Positions 1 to 11,209 of a stretch of 28,373 nt of DNA are shown here, piece after piece. Source of the stretch: Smittium mucronatum. Taxonomy: Eukaryota; Kickxellomycota; Harpellomycetes; Harpellales; Legeriomycetaceae. The stretch is from assembly GCA_001953115.1 (NCBI GenBank), contig LSSL01003365.1, positions 1-28,373 on the forward strand. Reading direction: 5' to 3'. A program made the translations under genes and the position numbers. How positions within the stretch are numbered: the first letter of the stretch is position 1; every line of letters starts with the position of its first letter. Under the pieces are notes generated by a model. That model saw nothing but the letters and a program-made list of their open reading frames with translations. It was not told the origin of the DNA and did no database searches.

Positions 1-15
1 TTTTTTTTCTTATAG

Positions 16-1133
16 GTAATCCTTCCGATCACATTAGAAATTTTAGAAGTAAGAAAATAAGAGATTCCAGTGGCTCATTTTCTTTACAAAACTCCCTCAT
101 GTTGGCCATCAATTCCTTAAAGTAGGTTTTAATTTTATAAATCCTAACCTTTTTTTATCTTATGTTTGAGGATATAATTAAATCTTATAATTTTCAATAG
201 ACGCGTTCCAAACCACGGTTCTCGTGAAATATTTACAATTATTGGCTCCTTAACATCAACTGATCCCAGTGATATAAATTCGACAATATCTGAACTCGTA
301 TCTCTCAAAATACGTGTTTCAATAATTGAAATGGCTGCTGAAGTTTTCATTTTCAAAAAGGTCTGCGATGATACAAATGGCGTTTTTTCTGTTGCCATCA
401 ATGAGGCTCACTTTAAGGAGCTCACAAATCATTTTATTCCTCCTCCTCCTATACTTAACAACACTATTGAAGCTCATCTGATGACTATGGGATTTGCTGC
501 CAGATTGCATGACCCTACCCCGACTTTCTGTTCTTGGTAATTTTTAATTTATTTAGATTAGATCCTAAACATTTCTTTTCATTAACCTTTATTAACTTTT
601 TTTAATGGGATTTCTCAGTCACTTTAACCTGACTTTAGATGGTTATTTATGCCCTAGATGCTCCAGTAAAGTTTGCTCTCTTCCGTCCAATTGTGATGTA
701 TGTGGACTTTCATTAGTTTCCAGCCCTCATTTATCTAGGTCTTATCACCACTTGTTTCCCACAAAATCTTACAAGGAGCTAATTCCAAAAACGTATTTTA
801 TCTTTACTATTTTTTTAATTTATTCTAATTTCTCTTTCAATTTGCACTTCCTAATTCATAAACCTTATCTTGTAAATTCATAAACCATAAAACCAGTCTT
901 TATTATTATTGATCACTAGAGGAGACGATTTTCATTGTTACAGCTGTTTACATCCCATTAGCCGAAATTCTAGGAATCGCAATGAAAATCCCAATTTCGA
1001 CTCCACAAACTCAAATCAACAAATTATCATTGCAGATGAAGTTTTTCAGTGTCCTGATTGCCTAAACATGTTTTGCTTGGATTGTGATCTTTACGTCCAT
1101 GAGACAGTACACAACTGCCCCGGCTGTGTATAA
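16..1133 (+). CDS. SSL1: TFIIH core subunit p44/SSL1, C-terminal 275 residues, four exons, 5' end outside window
   Basis: This is the p44 subunit (GTF2H2 in animals, Ssl1 in yeast) of the TFIIH core, which binds and stimulates the XPD helicase in transcription initiation and nucleotide excision repair. I read exons at 16-121, 201-536, 619-792 and 920-1133, with GT-AG introns at 122-200, 537-618 and 793-919. A further intron ends at 15 in a polypyrimidine tract plus TATAG. All junctions keep phase. Exon 1 and early exon 2 give the second half of the VWA domain (GNPSDHIRN, NSLKRVPNHGSREIF, MAAEVFIFK). Exon 3 gives the zinc finger (CPRC, CDVC) and the family signature SPHLSRSYHHLFP. Exon 4 gives the RING-like end (CPDC, CLDC, H, CPGC) and a TAA stop. 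The F-C-S-C-H junction is fungal rather than animal in style. An Asn/Ser-rich linker of about 25 residues, absent from human p44, separates the last Cys pairs. Roughly 120 N-terminal residues lie outside the window. Confidence 0.96.
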
Positions 1134-3260
1134 ATGTGTTGGCTTAATGCTTACTGCACCCTTTCGCCCAAACTAACCTTAAATAGTATTGTTAATAGTT
1201 GTATCATTAACAGTTTTCACCTTAACAAACATATAGATACATATAAACCAGAATCCATCCTCAGCCATTCGTCTAGTTCTAGTTGGAAATTAGATTTTAT
1301 ATTGAAAAATCTCTTCAAGATTACTTAATAGTTATAGTGTCATCCTCTCATTTCCATTATTTATGCTATATCCTAATTTCTATAGCTTTTCTATTTCTTT
1401 TACCATGTATTCAATACCTTTATTCACCGGTATTAACCCCAATATTTAACAAAAAAAACCTCCGTTTTTTTTATTCTTGAAAATTCCATTTCCAAACTTT
1501 TTATTTATTATTATTAAATGTAAATAATTCTGAATGCGGTTTTTTTTATCAAGTAAATTTATATATCCCAAAGATATTCACAAAATTATAATTAAGTTCA
1601 TTACTTACCCTCTCAAGTTTGATATTACATAAACGGTCTTCACTTTTCCGTCGATTTTGTTGGTAAATTAATGGTATTTGTATATTAACGGATAAATATC
1701 GAAGTTATGCCTATTGGATTTGTTAATATACTCAAATGGGAGCGAGGCAAGAACTTGAGAGTGTAAGGAGTTAGGCGAATTACAGTTAAACTGATCCTTA
1801 AAATTGAAATGGGATATTTGGTCTCGCATTTTGTTGAAATATCATTGCCAATATTCTTTTTTTGCCTCTATGATGGGAAAAGAATATACATTACATGACA
1901 TTTACTTGAATTTGTGAGGAATTCCAGGATATATACATTCTTTTATAACTTGCGATATTAGACTTACACTATCCATAACCAAAATAGAATCAAACTTATA
2001 AAACTAAGAGAAACCCGATTTTTTAGGTCCCTTCATTTTTATAAGCTCAGAAAGTCGATAAAATTCTCAATAATTAGATACGAATACGTGTTATTTGGAC
2101 ATCATAGCTTATTCCAAGAATTTTTCTGGTTAATTCTTATTTACAGAAAATGGTCTTTGATTTAATTTGATTACAATTTTAATTTTTTCAATTAATAATA
2201 TTATAAAAAAAGGTAGATTTTTGTTTACCTGAAAAGACTAGTTCTTTTTAAGAAAAACAGAAAAGTAATTTATACTTTTTAAAAGTAAACCGCAATGATT
2301 TACCTCAAAATAATATCAGAGCAATGATCTTTGGTCATTTCTGGTATAGAAATCACATGTTTTTTCACTCGCTATATCTGACTTATGTCTTGATATAGTA
2401 AGCCAGAGTTTAGAGTTTGAAAAACTGGATTATTAGACTCAAAAATATTTATTAACTCTATATTATAGTACACCTAATTTTTTTATATAAAAATAGGGGT
2501 TTGAAGATTTTATGCTTTTTTTTTTGCATTATATTTTTATAAACTTGAAAATTTATATTTTTAAAAAAAGATCTGGGTGTAAATAATGCTAATTTAGATA
2601 GTTCAATTAATTTAAAAACCCATGTTAGTTCTATTATATTCACTATTATAGGTTTCTGAAATAATAAAATTAATCTTAAAAAATTATATTTTGATTAAAA
2701 AGTATATTAGTGCTACTGATTATAAAAATTTTAAATATAGAATCTTTTTTCATTTTTTGTACAACATCCGGGTAGAATTTTTGAGCTCTTTGATCAAAAT
2801 CACTCTAATTATCGGTTTAATTTCGAGAAGTCGGACTTTCTTATTCAAAAAATTGGGATCTGGCTTAAAAATTATTATAATTGTCTAAATATGTCGATTA
2901 ATTCGATTTTATATCTTTGTGATTTTTAGAGCAGATGATGAATTACATATCTACTTATTTTCCCTGCCTATTACCGATACGTTGGAATAAATGTTTAAAT
3001 CCGATTTATTCTCTTCAACTGTTAATGATGAGTACTTTCTCTTTGTAGAAAATATATGTTTAGAAGTGATAAAAAAAATCATATCAAATTTACTGAATTT
3101 TATTTATTTACCAATATGTTTTTCTGTATAGCTCCCACTTATATATTTTCTTTTCTGAATAAAAAAATGGAATTTAAATATTTTAATTTCGTTTTTTTGC
3201 GCTATAAATTTATTTTATAAATTAATAAAAACCTAACAAGATTTTTTTCTTACTCAAATT
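1134..3260. other. AT-rich intergenic stretch
   Basis: This holds the 3' flank of SSL1 and then AT-rich sequence. I saw no exact AATAAA in the first 400 bp after the stop. Short open frames here (for example 1134-1328, 2691-2888) have the Ile/Phe/Lys/Asn composition expected of random AT-rich DNA and match nothing I recognise. A slightly GC-richer patch at about 1736-1800 opens with an ATG but closes after 12 codons. A homopolymer T run lies at about 2517-2525. Confidence 0.6.
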
Positions 3261-3387
3261 CTCACTACCACTCTAGCAGCTTCATATCCTGGAGGCATTG
3301 GTTTATGGAATCTCGACTAAAAAGCTATTCTTTTCAACATAACCATTCTTTGCATGAGTTTTAAAACCAGGATTTGACTTCCTCCAG
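3261..3387 (-). pseudogene. Coding-like islet, possible last exon or gene relic, product unknown
   Basis: Read on the minus strand, a good acceptor (TTTAATTTTAG) ends at about 3388. It is followed by GC-richer sequence that starts C-TGG-AGG-AAG and reads WRKSNPGFKTHAKNGYVEKN, then SFLVEIP and TAA. Further along, a second frame reads FHKPMPPGYEAARVVVRI before TGA, so the frame switches after the first stop. An AATAAA lies further downstream at about 3205-3225. The composition is unlike the surrounding desert and suggests a former coding region with a frameshift or nonsense change. The alternative is a true 27-residue terminal exon with the rest as 3' UTR. No upstream exons were found and the family is not recognised. 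Confidence 0.25.
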
Positions 3388-3529
3388 CTAAAATTAAATA
3401 AAAAAAGTGCCAGTTCAAAGGGTAAATAAACTTTATTTAGGCTATATCTTCTTAATGCGCTTTCTATTTATATTTATCAAGATTTTCAAAAATCAGAATT
3501 CAATTATTTTATCAGATTAGATCGGCACT

Positions 3530-3577
3530 GGGGGTTTTTTTTTATATCACGGAATTTTATTTTAAGATAAAGTAATT
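3530..3577 (-). mobile_element. 48-bp extreme 5'-truncated retroelement copy (copy C) with 9-bp target duplication
   Basis: On the minus strand this reads a short unique stretch containing AATAAA, ending GTGATAT and followed by A9, the same 3' end as the copies at 20312-20634 and 28039-28373 (shared core TTATCTTAAAATAAAATTC). It is flanked by perfect direct repeats ATCGGCACT at 3521-3529 and 3578-3586, the signature of target-primed insertion. Only about 35 bp of the element plus its tail were copied. Four extra C residues (minus strand) follow the A tail. Confidence 0.75.
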
Positions 3578-3586
3578 ATCGGCACT

Positions 3587-4296
3587 AATATTGTACAATC
3601 GATAATATAATCATGAAAATTGTAATAGTCCATGGAGTTAAATATTGTATGATTGAAATTTCATCTACTACCAGATTGATTAAAGAGGGGCTTTTTTTAC
3701 CGATTTTAATTTTTTTAGATTAATAAAGCTTTGTTTTGATTTTATCTGTAAACTATTGCTAAGTCGGATAGGATAAACCTAAAAGATGTCATTTCAAAAG
3801 TTATAGAAATAGCCACAAATTTATTTTGAAAATTTGCAAAAGTTTGTTCGTGTACTTTAATCAAAACAATAGACTCGTTGAAGATCATGGCCCATTGACT
3901 ATATTTTCCACAATCCGATAACTAACATCTACTCTAATTTGATCTAGTTCGGTTTAGTAGACTACCTAGCTATTTTTTAGTAAACTTTTTTTCCATATTG
4001 CAATTTTTTAAATATCAAAATTGTCTGTGAGGAATAAAGGTTTAAAAGTTTATAATTTTTACAAAATAAACCCCGCGTGCCACTTAATTAAATTAAATTT
4101 ACGTTAAATACACATTTTGAATAGATAATAATTTGGTATTTTGACTAATTTATTTTTATAAAAAAATATCAGAGTCATCCCCAATGAGAAACCGGTTGTG
4201 AATCCTTACTTATACAACAAATTCAGATAAATAACAGAAAAAGGTAAGTTAATGCATTATTAATAAAATTTGAATAATTCAAATTTAGAAAAATAA
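3587..4296. other. AT-rich intergenic stretch downstream of the first glutathione transferase
   Basis: No gene seen. A TTTATT at about 4150-4155 (AATAAA on the minus strand, about 140 bp past the stop) could be the polyadenylation signal of the glutathione transferase that ends at 4297. Nothing else stands out. Confidence 0.5.
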
Positions 4297-4974
4297 CTAT
4301 TTGACGTATTTCGAGTAAGCTTTGATGAGCTCAGGACGAGATGCCACAGTAGAAGAATAGCTTGGTCTCGCTTTAACAGCAGATTTCCAAGAATTGAATC
4401 TTTCGAGACCGGTGATTGATTTAATATCAAACCCATTAAATTCCAAAGTCATTTCCAATCGTTCAATGGCCGGAATTGCTGCAATATCGGCGGCAGTGAA
4501 ATGCTGGCCGAAGAAATAAGGGCCTTCATCGCTGCCTTCCAACAATTTATCGTTCATAGTATGTAATTTTTGAACTATCTCCGTGTACAATTCAGCCTTT
4601 GCTGATTCGTCTTTTGAGGCTGACATCAATCTGTATGGGAGTGATTGTAAATTGTTTCCAAAATAATCGATAAAAAGTCGGACTTTATACCTGTCAAGAG
4701 GCGAATCGGGCATCAATCGAGATTGAGGATACTGTTCTGCAATATATTCGACTATTAGGAGTGATTCAACTAAAATTTCGCCGGTCGGTAGGCGCATTGT
4801 AGGGACCTTTGTGGATGGGTTTACTTCTTTAAACCATTCAGGCTTGTTTGTCAAATCGATTTCAAAAGCTTCATATGGAACATTAGCTTCTAAAAGGGCC
4901 AATACAGCACGGTGTGCAAAGGGACAAATTTTCGATGTGTATAGTGAAATCTTGTCCTTACTAAAGGGATGCAT
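4297..4974 (-). CDS. Omega-like glutathione transferase, copy 1 (225 aa)
   Basis: Predicted cytosolic GSH-dependent thiol transferase or reductase of the omega-like class, acting in redox or xenobiotic handling. The N-terminal thioredoxin fold spans about 8-85 and has the catalytic Cys17 in SKICPFAHR (Cys rather than Ser/Tyr points to omega-like). It also has KPEWF at 44-48, the cis-proline loop VP at 57-58, and Glu70-Ser71 for the gamma-glutamyl group. The all-helical domain spans about 92-220 and includes the FTAADIA capping-box motif at 159-165. The length is normal for the family. The start is the only sensible ATG: an in-frame TAA lies three codons upstream. No intron, signal peptide or membrane segment. 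Two paralogues lie on the same strand at 18301 and 22025, with about 69% and 61% identity by eye. The exact substrate is unknown. The reverse-strand open frames across it are shadows. Confidence 0.93.
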   Translation of the reverse strand: MHPFSKDKISLYTSKICPFAHRAVLALLEANVPYEAFEIDLTNKPEWFKEVNPSTKVPTMRLPTGEILVESLLIVEYIAEQYPQSRLMPDSPLDRYKVRLFIDYFGNNLQSLPYRLMSASKDESAKAELYTEIVQKLHTMNDKLLEGSDEGPYFFGQHFTAADIAAIPAIERLEMTLEFNGFDIKSITGLERFNSWKSAVKARPSYSSTVASRPELIKAYSKYVK

Positions 4975-7900
4975 ATCAATTTAATATTTATCTATTATAA
5001 TTCCCTGAAAAATGTGCCAGAAAGGTTTTAAGCCCAATTGAAGTTGCTTTTTTATCTGATGTGGAAATAATATACCTTTTATACTTAATTAATTCTATCG
5101 AACTGGATATTTAGATCTCCATTTACATTTTTTTAACCGAGTTGTAGCACGTCATAAAACATTAATTTAACGCCCCGCATAAACGAGCGCTAATATTGAA
5201 GCTCCTATTGAATGATCAGGTGACTGCTATTTAATGAGATTAGGATTTTTTGCCTGATTAGGAATCTATGCTTACTAATCAATGGGTCTCTATTTGTGTA
5301 TATTCGTTCTAAATGGTAGTTGCTAAGTTTCTCGAAATTATTTTACATAGGGGTCTAAATTTGTGTAACAAAGAAAAATCCCAGTATTTAACTCTTTGGC
5401 ACCCTGAATTATCCACTTGTTCCGATTAATTGCAATTAGGAGAGGTTCATAACCAATTAAAAGTACGTATAGTTCAAAGATCCCCTCCCCCCCCAGGTAA
5501 TTAGTAAAAATTAAAATTACAGGATAATAATATTTATAAAAAGGTAAAATTAGTTTAACGGCTAATATGAAATAAAATCGATTAATTTAAAATACAATCG
5601 ACTGAAAAAAAATCAAAATATACCAATTTGCACAATTAAATAAGTTCAATTGACTAATTTCACATTATAAAATCGACATTTTCTATTTTAAAATATACTT
5701 AATAGAAGTATTCATGTCCATCCAGTAAACAGAAGTATATATCTTTTTGTTGTTGAAATGAATAAATTCAATAATGTAATAGGATTATTTTGCGAGCATT
5801 ATTGGATAAGTAAGGTTTTATGCGTATTTAATATATGTATCGATATATTCCGCCAAAGTTAAACATTATTTGGGCACAATGTAAAGATTTTAAATATGAA
5901 TAAACAACGATTAATTTTAGCATGACTTATTTCCTCCTATACACAAAATAAATAAACAAATCTTTTTTTTTTAACAATCTATAAAAATGGAAAGAAAAGG
6001 AATATTTTAGAATGAGATCGATCATAGTTATTATAAAAATTAGTTTTTTTGGGGGGATTTATACTTATAAAAATTTAAAGAACTATTAATCAGTCAATTA
6101 TTACTACACTGATATGTATTTATATACATGCGATTGTGATATTCTTGTGTATAGATATTACCGAAGCAAAATTTTACTACACAGATATAGACCCGACAGT
6201 CTCAATTTTATAAAAATTAAGAAAAAGGAAATCAAAAATATATGATAAGAGCTTTATAATAATGGGAAAGTATCGAGCGGAATTGTACGAATTTTGGAAG
6301 AATCTGGAATTGAGATCCACATAGGAAAAATACATTTCAGTATATGTAATTTTAAACAAATAAATAAATAAATTCATAGCCGTAAGTTATTTTGAAGAAT
6401 ATTTTCGGAATAATAAACACTCAAAAGAATAAAATCCATCTAATATCTCAGAACGTTCTTCTGGAATTGATTTTATATGATGCGAGTTATCATCAAAAAA
6501 TTATTCGAAGAATATAATCTACTCAAAAAAATGTACATAAATTCCGCATTCAATCTCACGTTACCAGATATCTCGTAATTTTTGAATGTGTATCTGAATT
6601 TTTAAAATTTTTGTCCCCGTTGCCAATTGAATTTTGAAAAAAAGTGGCTCGAATAGCTATATCTGGATATTTGCTTCAATAAAAAAAGAAAATTCAGGTA
6701 TTAATTCAATTTGGTATTTAGTATTCCATGGTCTAATCAGCAACACAAATACTTTTATCAGTGAAAATTTTTAACTGGAAAATATTACGCAGAAATTTTT
6801 GGACACATTTTATAAAGAATTTTTAATAAAATTTTGAGCTCAAAAATATTTCATTTAAGAGTTATGTGTATAATGACTTTAAATTTACAAAAATGTTATA
6901 TTCGAGGGAAATATTCGAAAGAGGTAAGAATCAATTTCTGTAAAATTTATTTAAATTTCAAATCCCTACTGAAATCTTTGAAAAAATATATAAAAACTAT
7001 TTCAAAAAATAAATAAATAAATTCATTTTCAAAGATCGCAATATATTCATAATTTGGTCAAAAAGGGGGCTGAAAGGCTAGATACAACTACAAAGGATAA
7101 ACGCAGCTATTGGGGGAAAAAAATTGAGATCACACGGTTATCAAAAAAAAATATCGAAGATTCTGTTTTTCAATCGCCTCTAACATGGGAGTATGGTTTA
7201 TTAACAGATAGAAAAATATAGTGGAAAAATGAATATATTCCTACCCTTTCTAATACAAGTGATAATCATATCTATCTCTTCTAAGATTATCGAATATCGA
7301 AAAGATAATGTCCAAAATTTCCTTAATAATTAATAGCCTCCCTTTTGATAGCTAAGGTTTAATGAAAGGTCTTTTCAAAGATAAAATTTTCATATTTAGT
7401 AAAAATGCGATAACAAATAGGAGAGATATAACTTGCACCTGAGTTTAATTTTTTGAAAAAAAAATGTAAGCACGTATACGACTATCTTATATAAATAAAA
7501 AATAGAATACATATTTTGATAAAAAAATAATACAATTTACTTATTAATTACAGTCATAACACTTTCTTTGATAAGAAAAAGCAAATTTATTGCTTTTTTT
7601 TTAAATTTTATTAAAAAAAATTTATCTTTAAAATTAGTTTGATATCAATAATTAAATAATTCAAAACTTTAATTCATGAAACAATAAAGCTATGTTTAAT
7701 TTATCAGAAATTTCTTTAAGAGATTAAAATTAAGGTTTTATTCAAAATTATCTATGTTTATTTAGTTTTGAGATCATATTATTCATTTTATAAGAAAAAC
7801 AAGTCACTAAATCGTAAAAAAAAGTAAAAGTGAATAAAATAAAAATTACACAACATATTTCTTGATAATTAATACAGAAATAATTAAGAAAAATGTACAC

Positions 7901-8066
7901 GATAAAAAGCGCATAAAATTACACTCAGCATAATACAAATAAAACATTAAATTACATAAAACACATTTATAACTAGATTAATATCAATTATTAGTTAATT
8001 TAAATTATGTTTCTATAAAATTGTAGAGCTAAATAATATAAATATAAATAATAAATGCGGATAAGT
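4975..8066. other. AT-rich intergenic stretch with the upstream region of glutathione transferase copy 1
   Basis: The first 600 bp are the probable promoter side of the gene at 4297-4974. They include a C-rich run CCCCTCCCCCCCC at about 5482-5494. The rest is desert with (AAAT)n microsatellites at about 6357-6374 and 7006-7023. A lone TTAACTCTTTGGCACC at about 5388 resembles the ends of the TTAA elements elsewhere in the window, but no partner end was found. Open frames (6177-6377, 6834-7016) look random. Confidence 0.55.
5148..5156 (-). promoter_or_regulatory. Possible bZIP (TGACGTG-type) site upstream of glutathione transferase copy 1
   Basis: The minus strand reads ATGACGTGC, about 175 bp upstream of the ATG at 4974, in a patch that is less AT-rich than its surroundings (5140-5220). 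TGACGTG is a core recognised by several bZIP factors. Two Yap1-like heptamers (TTACTAA at 5272-5278, TTAGTAA at 5501-5507) lie further upstream. In DNA this AT-rich the heptamers could easily be chance, so this is only suggestive. Confidence 0.2.
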
Positions 8067-8150
8067 TTATTTTGGTTTAGCTCTTAATCCAAGAAGTGCT
8101 TCGTCGTAGTGGTTTTTTATAATTAGATACTTTGGCTCATCCAAAGCTTT
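8067..8150 (-). pseudogene. Coding-like islet ending in stop, product unknown
   Basis: On the minus strand this short segment reads KALDEPKYLIIKNHYDEALL then GLRAKPK and TAA, with an AATAAA overlapping the stop. The in-frame codon just upstream is TGA, so only 27 residues are open. The charged, balanced composition differs clearly from random AT-rich reading. It could be the tail of a decayed gene or a very short terminal exon; the acceptor-like AAAAG before it is weak. The family is not recognised. Confidence 0.2.
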
Positions 8151-10131
8151 TCATTTATATTGCAATTTTTTAGTCGATCTGAATATGTTCTTATCAACAA
8201 TATTTAACACTTAATAACGAACTCTAATGCTTTTTTAAAAACTGTAAATGATTATATTTTATGGATATCATTTATAATTTACCACGATTAATAACTTGAA
8301 ACAGATGGGCAAAATTTAATGCATTTAACTATTATTAAATAAAAATATTTAAATTTAATTATGACCAATCATATAACAATTAATTTCTAGCATTAATTTT
8401 ATTTGGTTTCTACTTAAAAATCTAGTCGATTTGACTTAGCACAAAATTCAAAATCTCTGATTTTGTTTCAATATAATGCATTTTGACTCGTTTTATTTGA
8501 TTTGATTTGATTTAGAATTAAATAAATCAAATTAATTTCATTCAAAAATAATCAGATATCCTTATTTTTATCTATTTAAATAAAGATTTATTTTTTTTGG
8601 ATCAATCATAATGGCATAATCGGAGATTAACTGGTCTTCCTGATATTTTATATATATTTCATTGTTAATTTATGTGAATTTTGATAATGTATTTTCGAAT
8701 ATAAACTGTTTTTTTTTTTCGTAATTTTTGATTTTTTTCAATTAAAGAGACACTTCTACCTATTTATTTACCAATTTTATGGAACATGGTAATAAGTTAA
8801 TCAATTCTATCAAAAAAAAATAATCGTGTTCTCCTATTTCTTGAATTTTTTTTTTAATGCCAAAAATCTACTTGGATTTTTTAAATCCGAATAATTCATT
8901 ATTAAATCTGTTGCATTTAATTTAAATTTTTCAAAATAAAAACTTTTAAAGCTTTATATTTTTTTTTATTCAGATAGAAATATATTATAAAGATATTCAG
9001 AGTTAACCATTCTTATCTATCAAAATTTTCTTTGGATGTTAAATCTAGATTTAAATTTCGATAATTCCCTAATTTTTAAAAAAAAATTTAATTATTTTTG
9101 AAGATATTTGAATAAGAATTTTCAACTCAGAATCCACGCATAAGAAATATTTTATTATTTCGCGTAGAATATGACAAAAAAAATTTAACTAATCTTTTTT
9201 TTGTGGTATATAATTTTAGATAAAATATTATATAATTTTTTAAAAATTTTTTTTAGTATTTTAATATTTATCCTAGTTTTCCTGAAACTTATTATTTGAT
9301 AAATTTCAAATAAATTGATTTTTAATGTGGACTCTACTCATTTTATTATAAATTTTTTATATCTAGAAGTAAAACTTCGTACTATTTACATTATTTTACA
9401 CCTATCACAAGCCAAATTATTTATTTAAAATTTTAATTTAGATTTTCGCCGTTATCTTTCATCTTATTTTGCTTCGATAAGTTCTATTATTAGCCATTAT
9501 AATTTAAATTATTATAATTCCAGTGTATTGAAAAAACGAATTTTTTAGGCGCTAATTCTCACATCTTATGGTTAAAAACGCCTAGTTTTATCAATTTTGA
9601 ATACTTTTGTATGCTTAACTTCTTTTGTTATAAGACTAAATAGAAATTTTCGCATATCATTTCTTTTTTATCAAAACTCCCACATTTTCTAATAATTATA
9701 TTTTTCTAATTTTTTTTTCATAGGATTATCTAGGTATATTATGCAAAAAGATTCATATTTGGATAATTTAAATAGACTTTTATTATAAAAATAATTTTTT
9801 TTAAAGTTTAATTAGTATGAAATAATTTTGGCTCTTATGACCAAATATTCATGTTTCAAAAATAAACAAATTTCTATTGCCTTCTCTGATTAAAAAATCA
9901 TTTTTTTTTATTGTTAGATAGTTTTTAGCTTGTTTGGTATTTAAGTATATATATATATATATATCTTCAATAATTATCTGGAAATCATTTGTAAACATCT
10001 TTTTCCTCAAAGGATAATTAAATAGCAAAAATCTAAATGACATTTTTAAACTCATTTGTCAAGTTTAATTTTTTTATAAATTTTTTTTGGAATATTTCAT
10101 CTCATTTTAATTAAAATTTTATCTTGAACTT
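8151..10131. other. AT-rich desert
   Basis: No gene seen. Contains a short TTTGA-type tandem at about 8494-8512, several A and T homopolymers, and a (TA)n microsatellite at 9946-9964. The open frame at 9849-10055 (minus) runs through that microsatellite and is not credible. Confidence 0.6.
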
Positions 10132-10263
10132 ATGTCTAGTGGATACGGAGACGTTAAAGCAACAGATGGGAGTCTGATGAAATCTATTATTTATATATTT
10201 ATTTTATTTCATTTCCTTTCATTTTTATTTTTATATAAGTATTCTCTTTTATTTATATATTAA
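10132..10263 (+). other. Small open frame with coding-like N-terminus, doubtful
   Basis: An ATG at 10132 opens MSSGYGDVKATDGSLMK, a stretch with ordinary amino-acid balance. It then runs into AT-rich low-complexity codons (IIYIFILFHFLSFLFLY and onward) and stops after about 43 residues. The first 50 bp are noticeably richer in G than the surroundings, so this might be the remains of a first exon. No good donor or following exon was identified. It could equally be chance. Confidence 0.12.
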
Positions 10264-11062
10264 ATATATTCCCTTTGATATAAAATTATATTTAAAATTG
10301 TATTTATAAATTAAAAAAATAAAAAGCAATACAATTTTTATTTGATATATTAAATTTTAAAAAAAATCACAAATTTTGTTTAATTTAATAAATTAATTGA
10401 TATTTTATTAAATATTTATAAATATATATATAATCATATATGTATATGTAGAAGTGTAAGAACAGAAAGAGATTCCCTTTCTTTTACACAACCAATTAAT
10501 TACGGCCAACTAGATCACCAAGTGGAATAAAGAATTAAAAATGATTAGAAGGAACGAAAGTACTAAGATACAAATAGCATCCTGTAAAGAGAGGGTGTAT
10601 AGCAAATAAAGATGATTTTTATTCTTTAGTTTCAAGAGTTTAAAATTTTAAGGCTTGAAAAGCGCGCTAGGGAGCTTTTATTTTGTTATATTGTTTTTTT
10701 CTTTCATATATAAATATGTGTACTTCAAAAAGAATGAAGGATCATGAAAAAAAAAAAAAAGAATCAATAAACCTAGCGTATCTAAGAAATTTTAAAGACG
10801 TCTACTTATTATAGTTAGTAATTTAGAATTTACACTCTTTTGAATCGACCTCAATTCCCATCTTTTACTTTAAATTTTGACAAGAAAAGAATACATTTCG
10901 GTTTATACTAAACATATTTTAACTCTTACATTTTATACCCACGGAATAGAAAAAAATATAAACAGAAAAAAAACATAAAAATAAACATAAAAATGGTATA
11001 TATAAAAATAAGTATACACATTATAATTATAAGTCAACGCTTGGGATCTTAACTGTAACAGC
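10264..11062. other. Mixed-composition stretch between coding-like islets
   Basis: Less AT-rich than the desert on either side, especially 10440-10680. A tiny frame (ATG at 10541, 22 residues, MIRRNESTKIQIASCKERVY...) is followed by AATAAA. A run of 14 A residues sits at about 10746-10759, with no AATAAA just before it and no matching target duplication, so a retrocopy could not be confirmed. Near 10970-10992 the motif AAACATAAAAAT is tandemly repeated. Confidence 0.3.
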
Positions 11063-11209
11063 ATGCACACACAAAATTCCCAAAATATCCTTACGCCTCA
11101 GCAAGAAGATTCAGGAAAGCGCTCTGGTATTGAAGCTCCCGATAAAAAAACCGAACCCAGTAGTGATAACCCCACACGATTAGCAAAAACTACAACATAT
11201 ATATATTGA
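11063..11209 (+). CDS. Hypothetical 48-residue polar open frame or exon
   Basis: ATG to TGA, reading MHTQNSQNILTPQQEDSGKR, then SGIEAPDKKTEPSSDNPTRL and AKTTTYIY. The DNA is visibly richer in G and C than its flanks. It lacks the Ile/Phe/Asn/Lys bias of random frames here; the peptide is rich in Ser, Thr, Pro, Gln and charged residues and would be disordered. A canonical acceptor-like CTGTAACAG lies directly before it, so it may be an internal or last exon rather than a free peptide. AATAAA follows immediately after the stop (about 11209-11214). No family recognised, no partner exon found; a relic is possible. Confidence 0.3.
   Translation: MHTQNSQNILTPQQEDSGKRSGIEAPDKKTEPSSDNPTRLAKTTTYIY

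Noticed and set aside
1134..1480. Open frames just downstream of SSL1
   Set aside because: AT-rich codons and no recognisable motif; SSL1 already ends with its normal last Cys pair and a stop.
5388..5403. Lone TTAACTCTTTGGCACC resembling a TTAA-element end
   Set aside because: No inverted partner or second TTAA terminus was found within several hundred bases.
10746..10759. A14 run as the tail of another retrocopy
   Set aside because: No AATAAA just before it and no direct repeat matching the following GAATCAATAAACC upstream.
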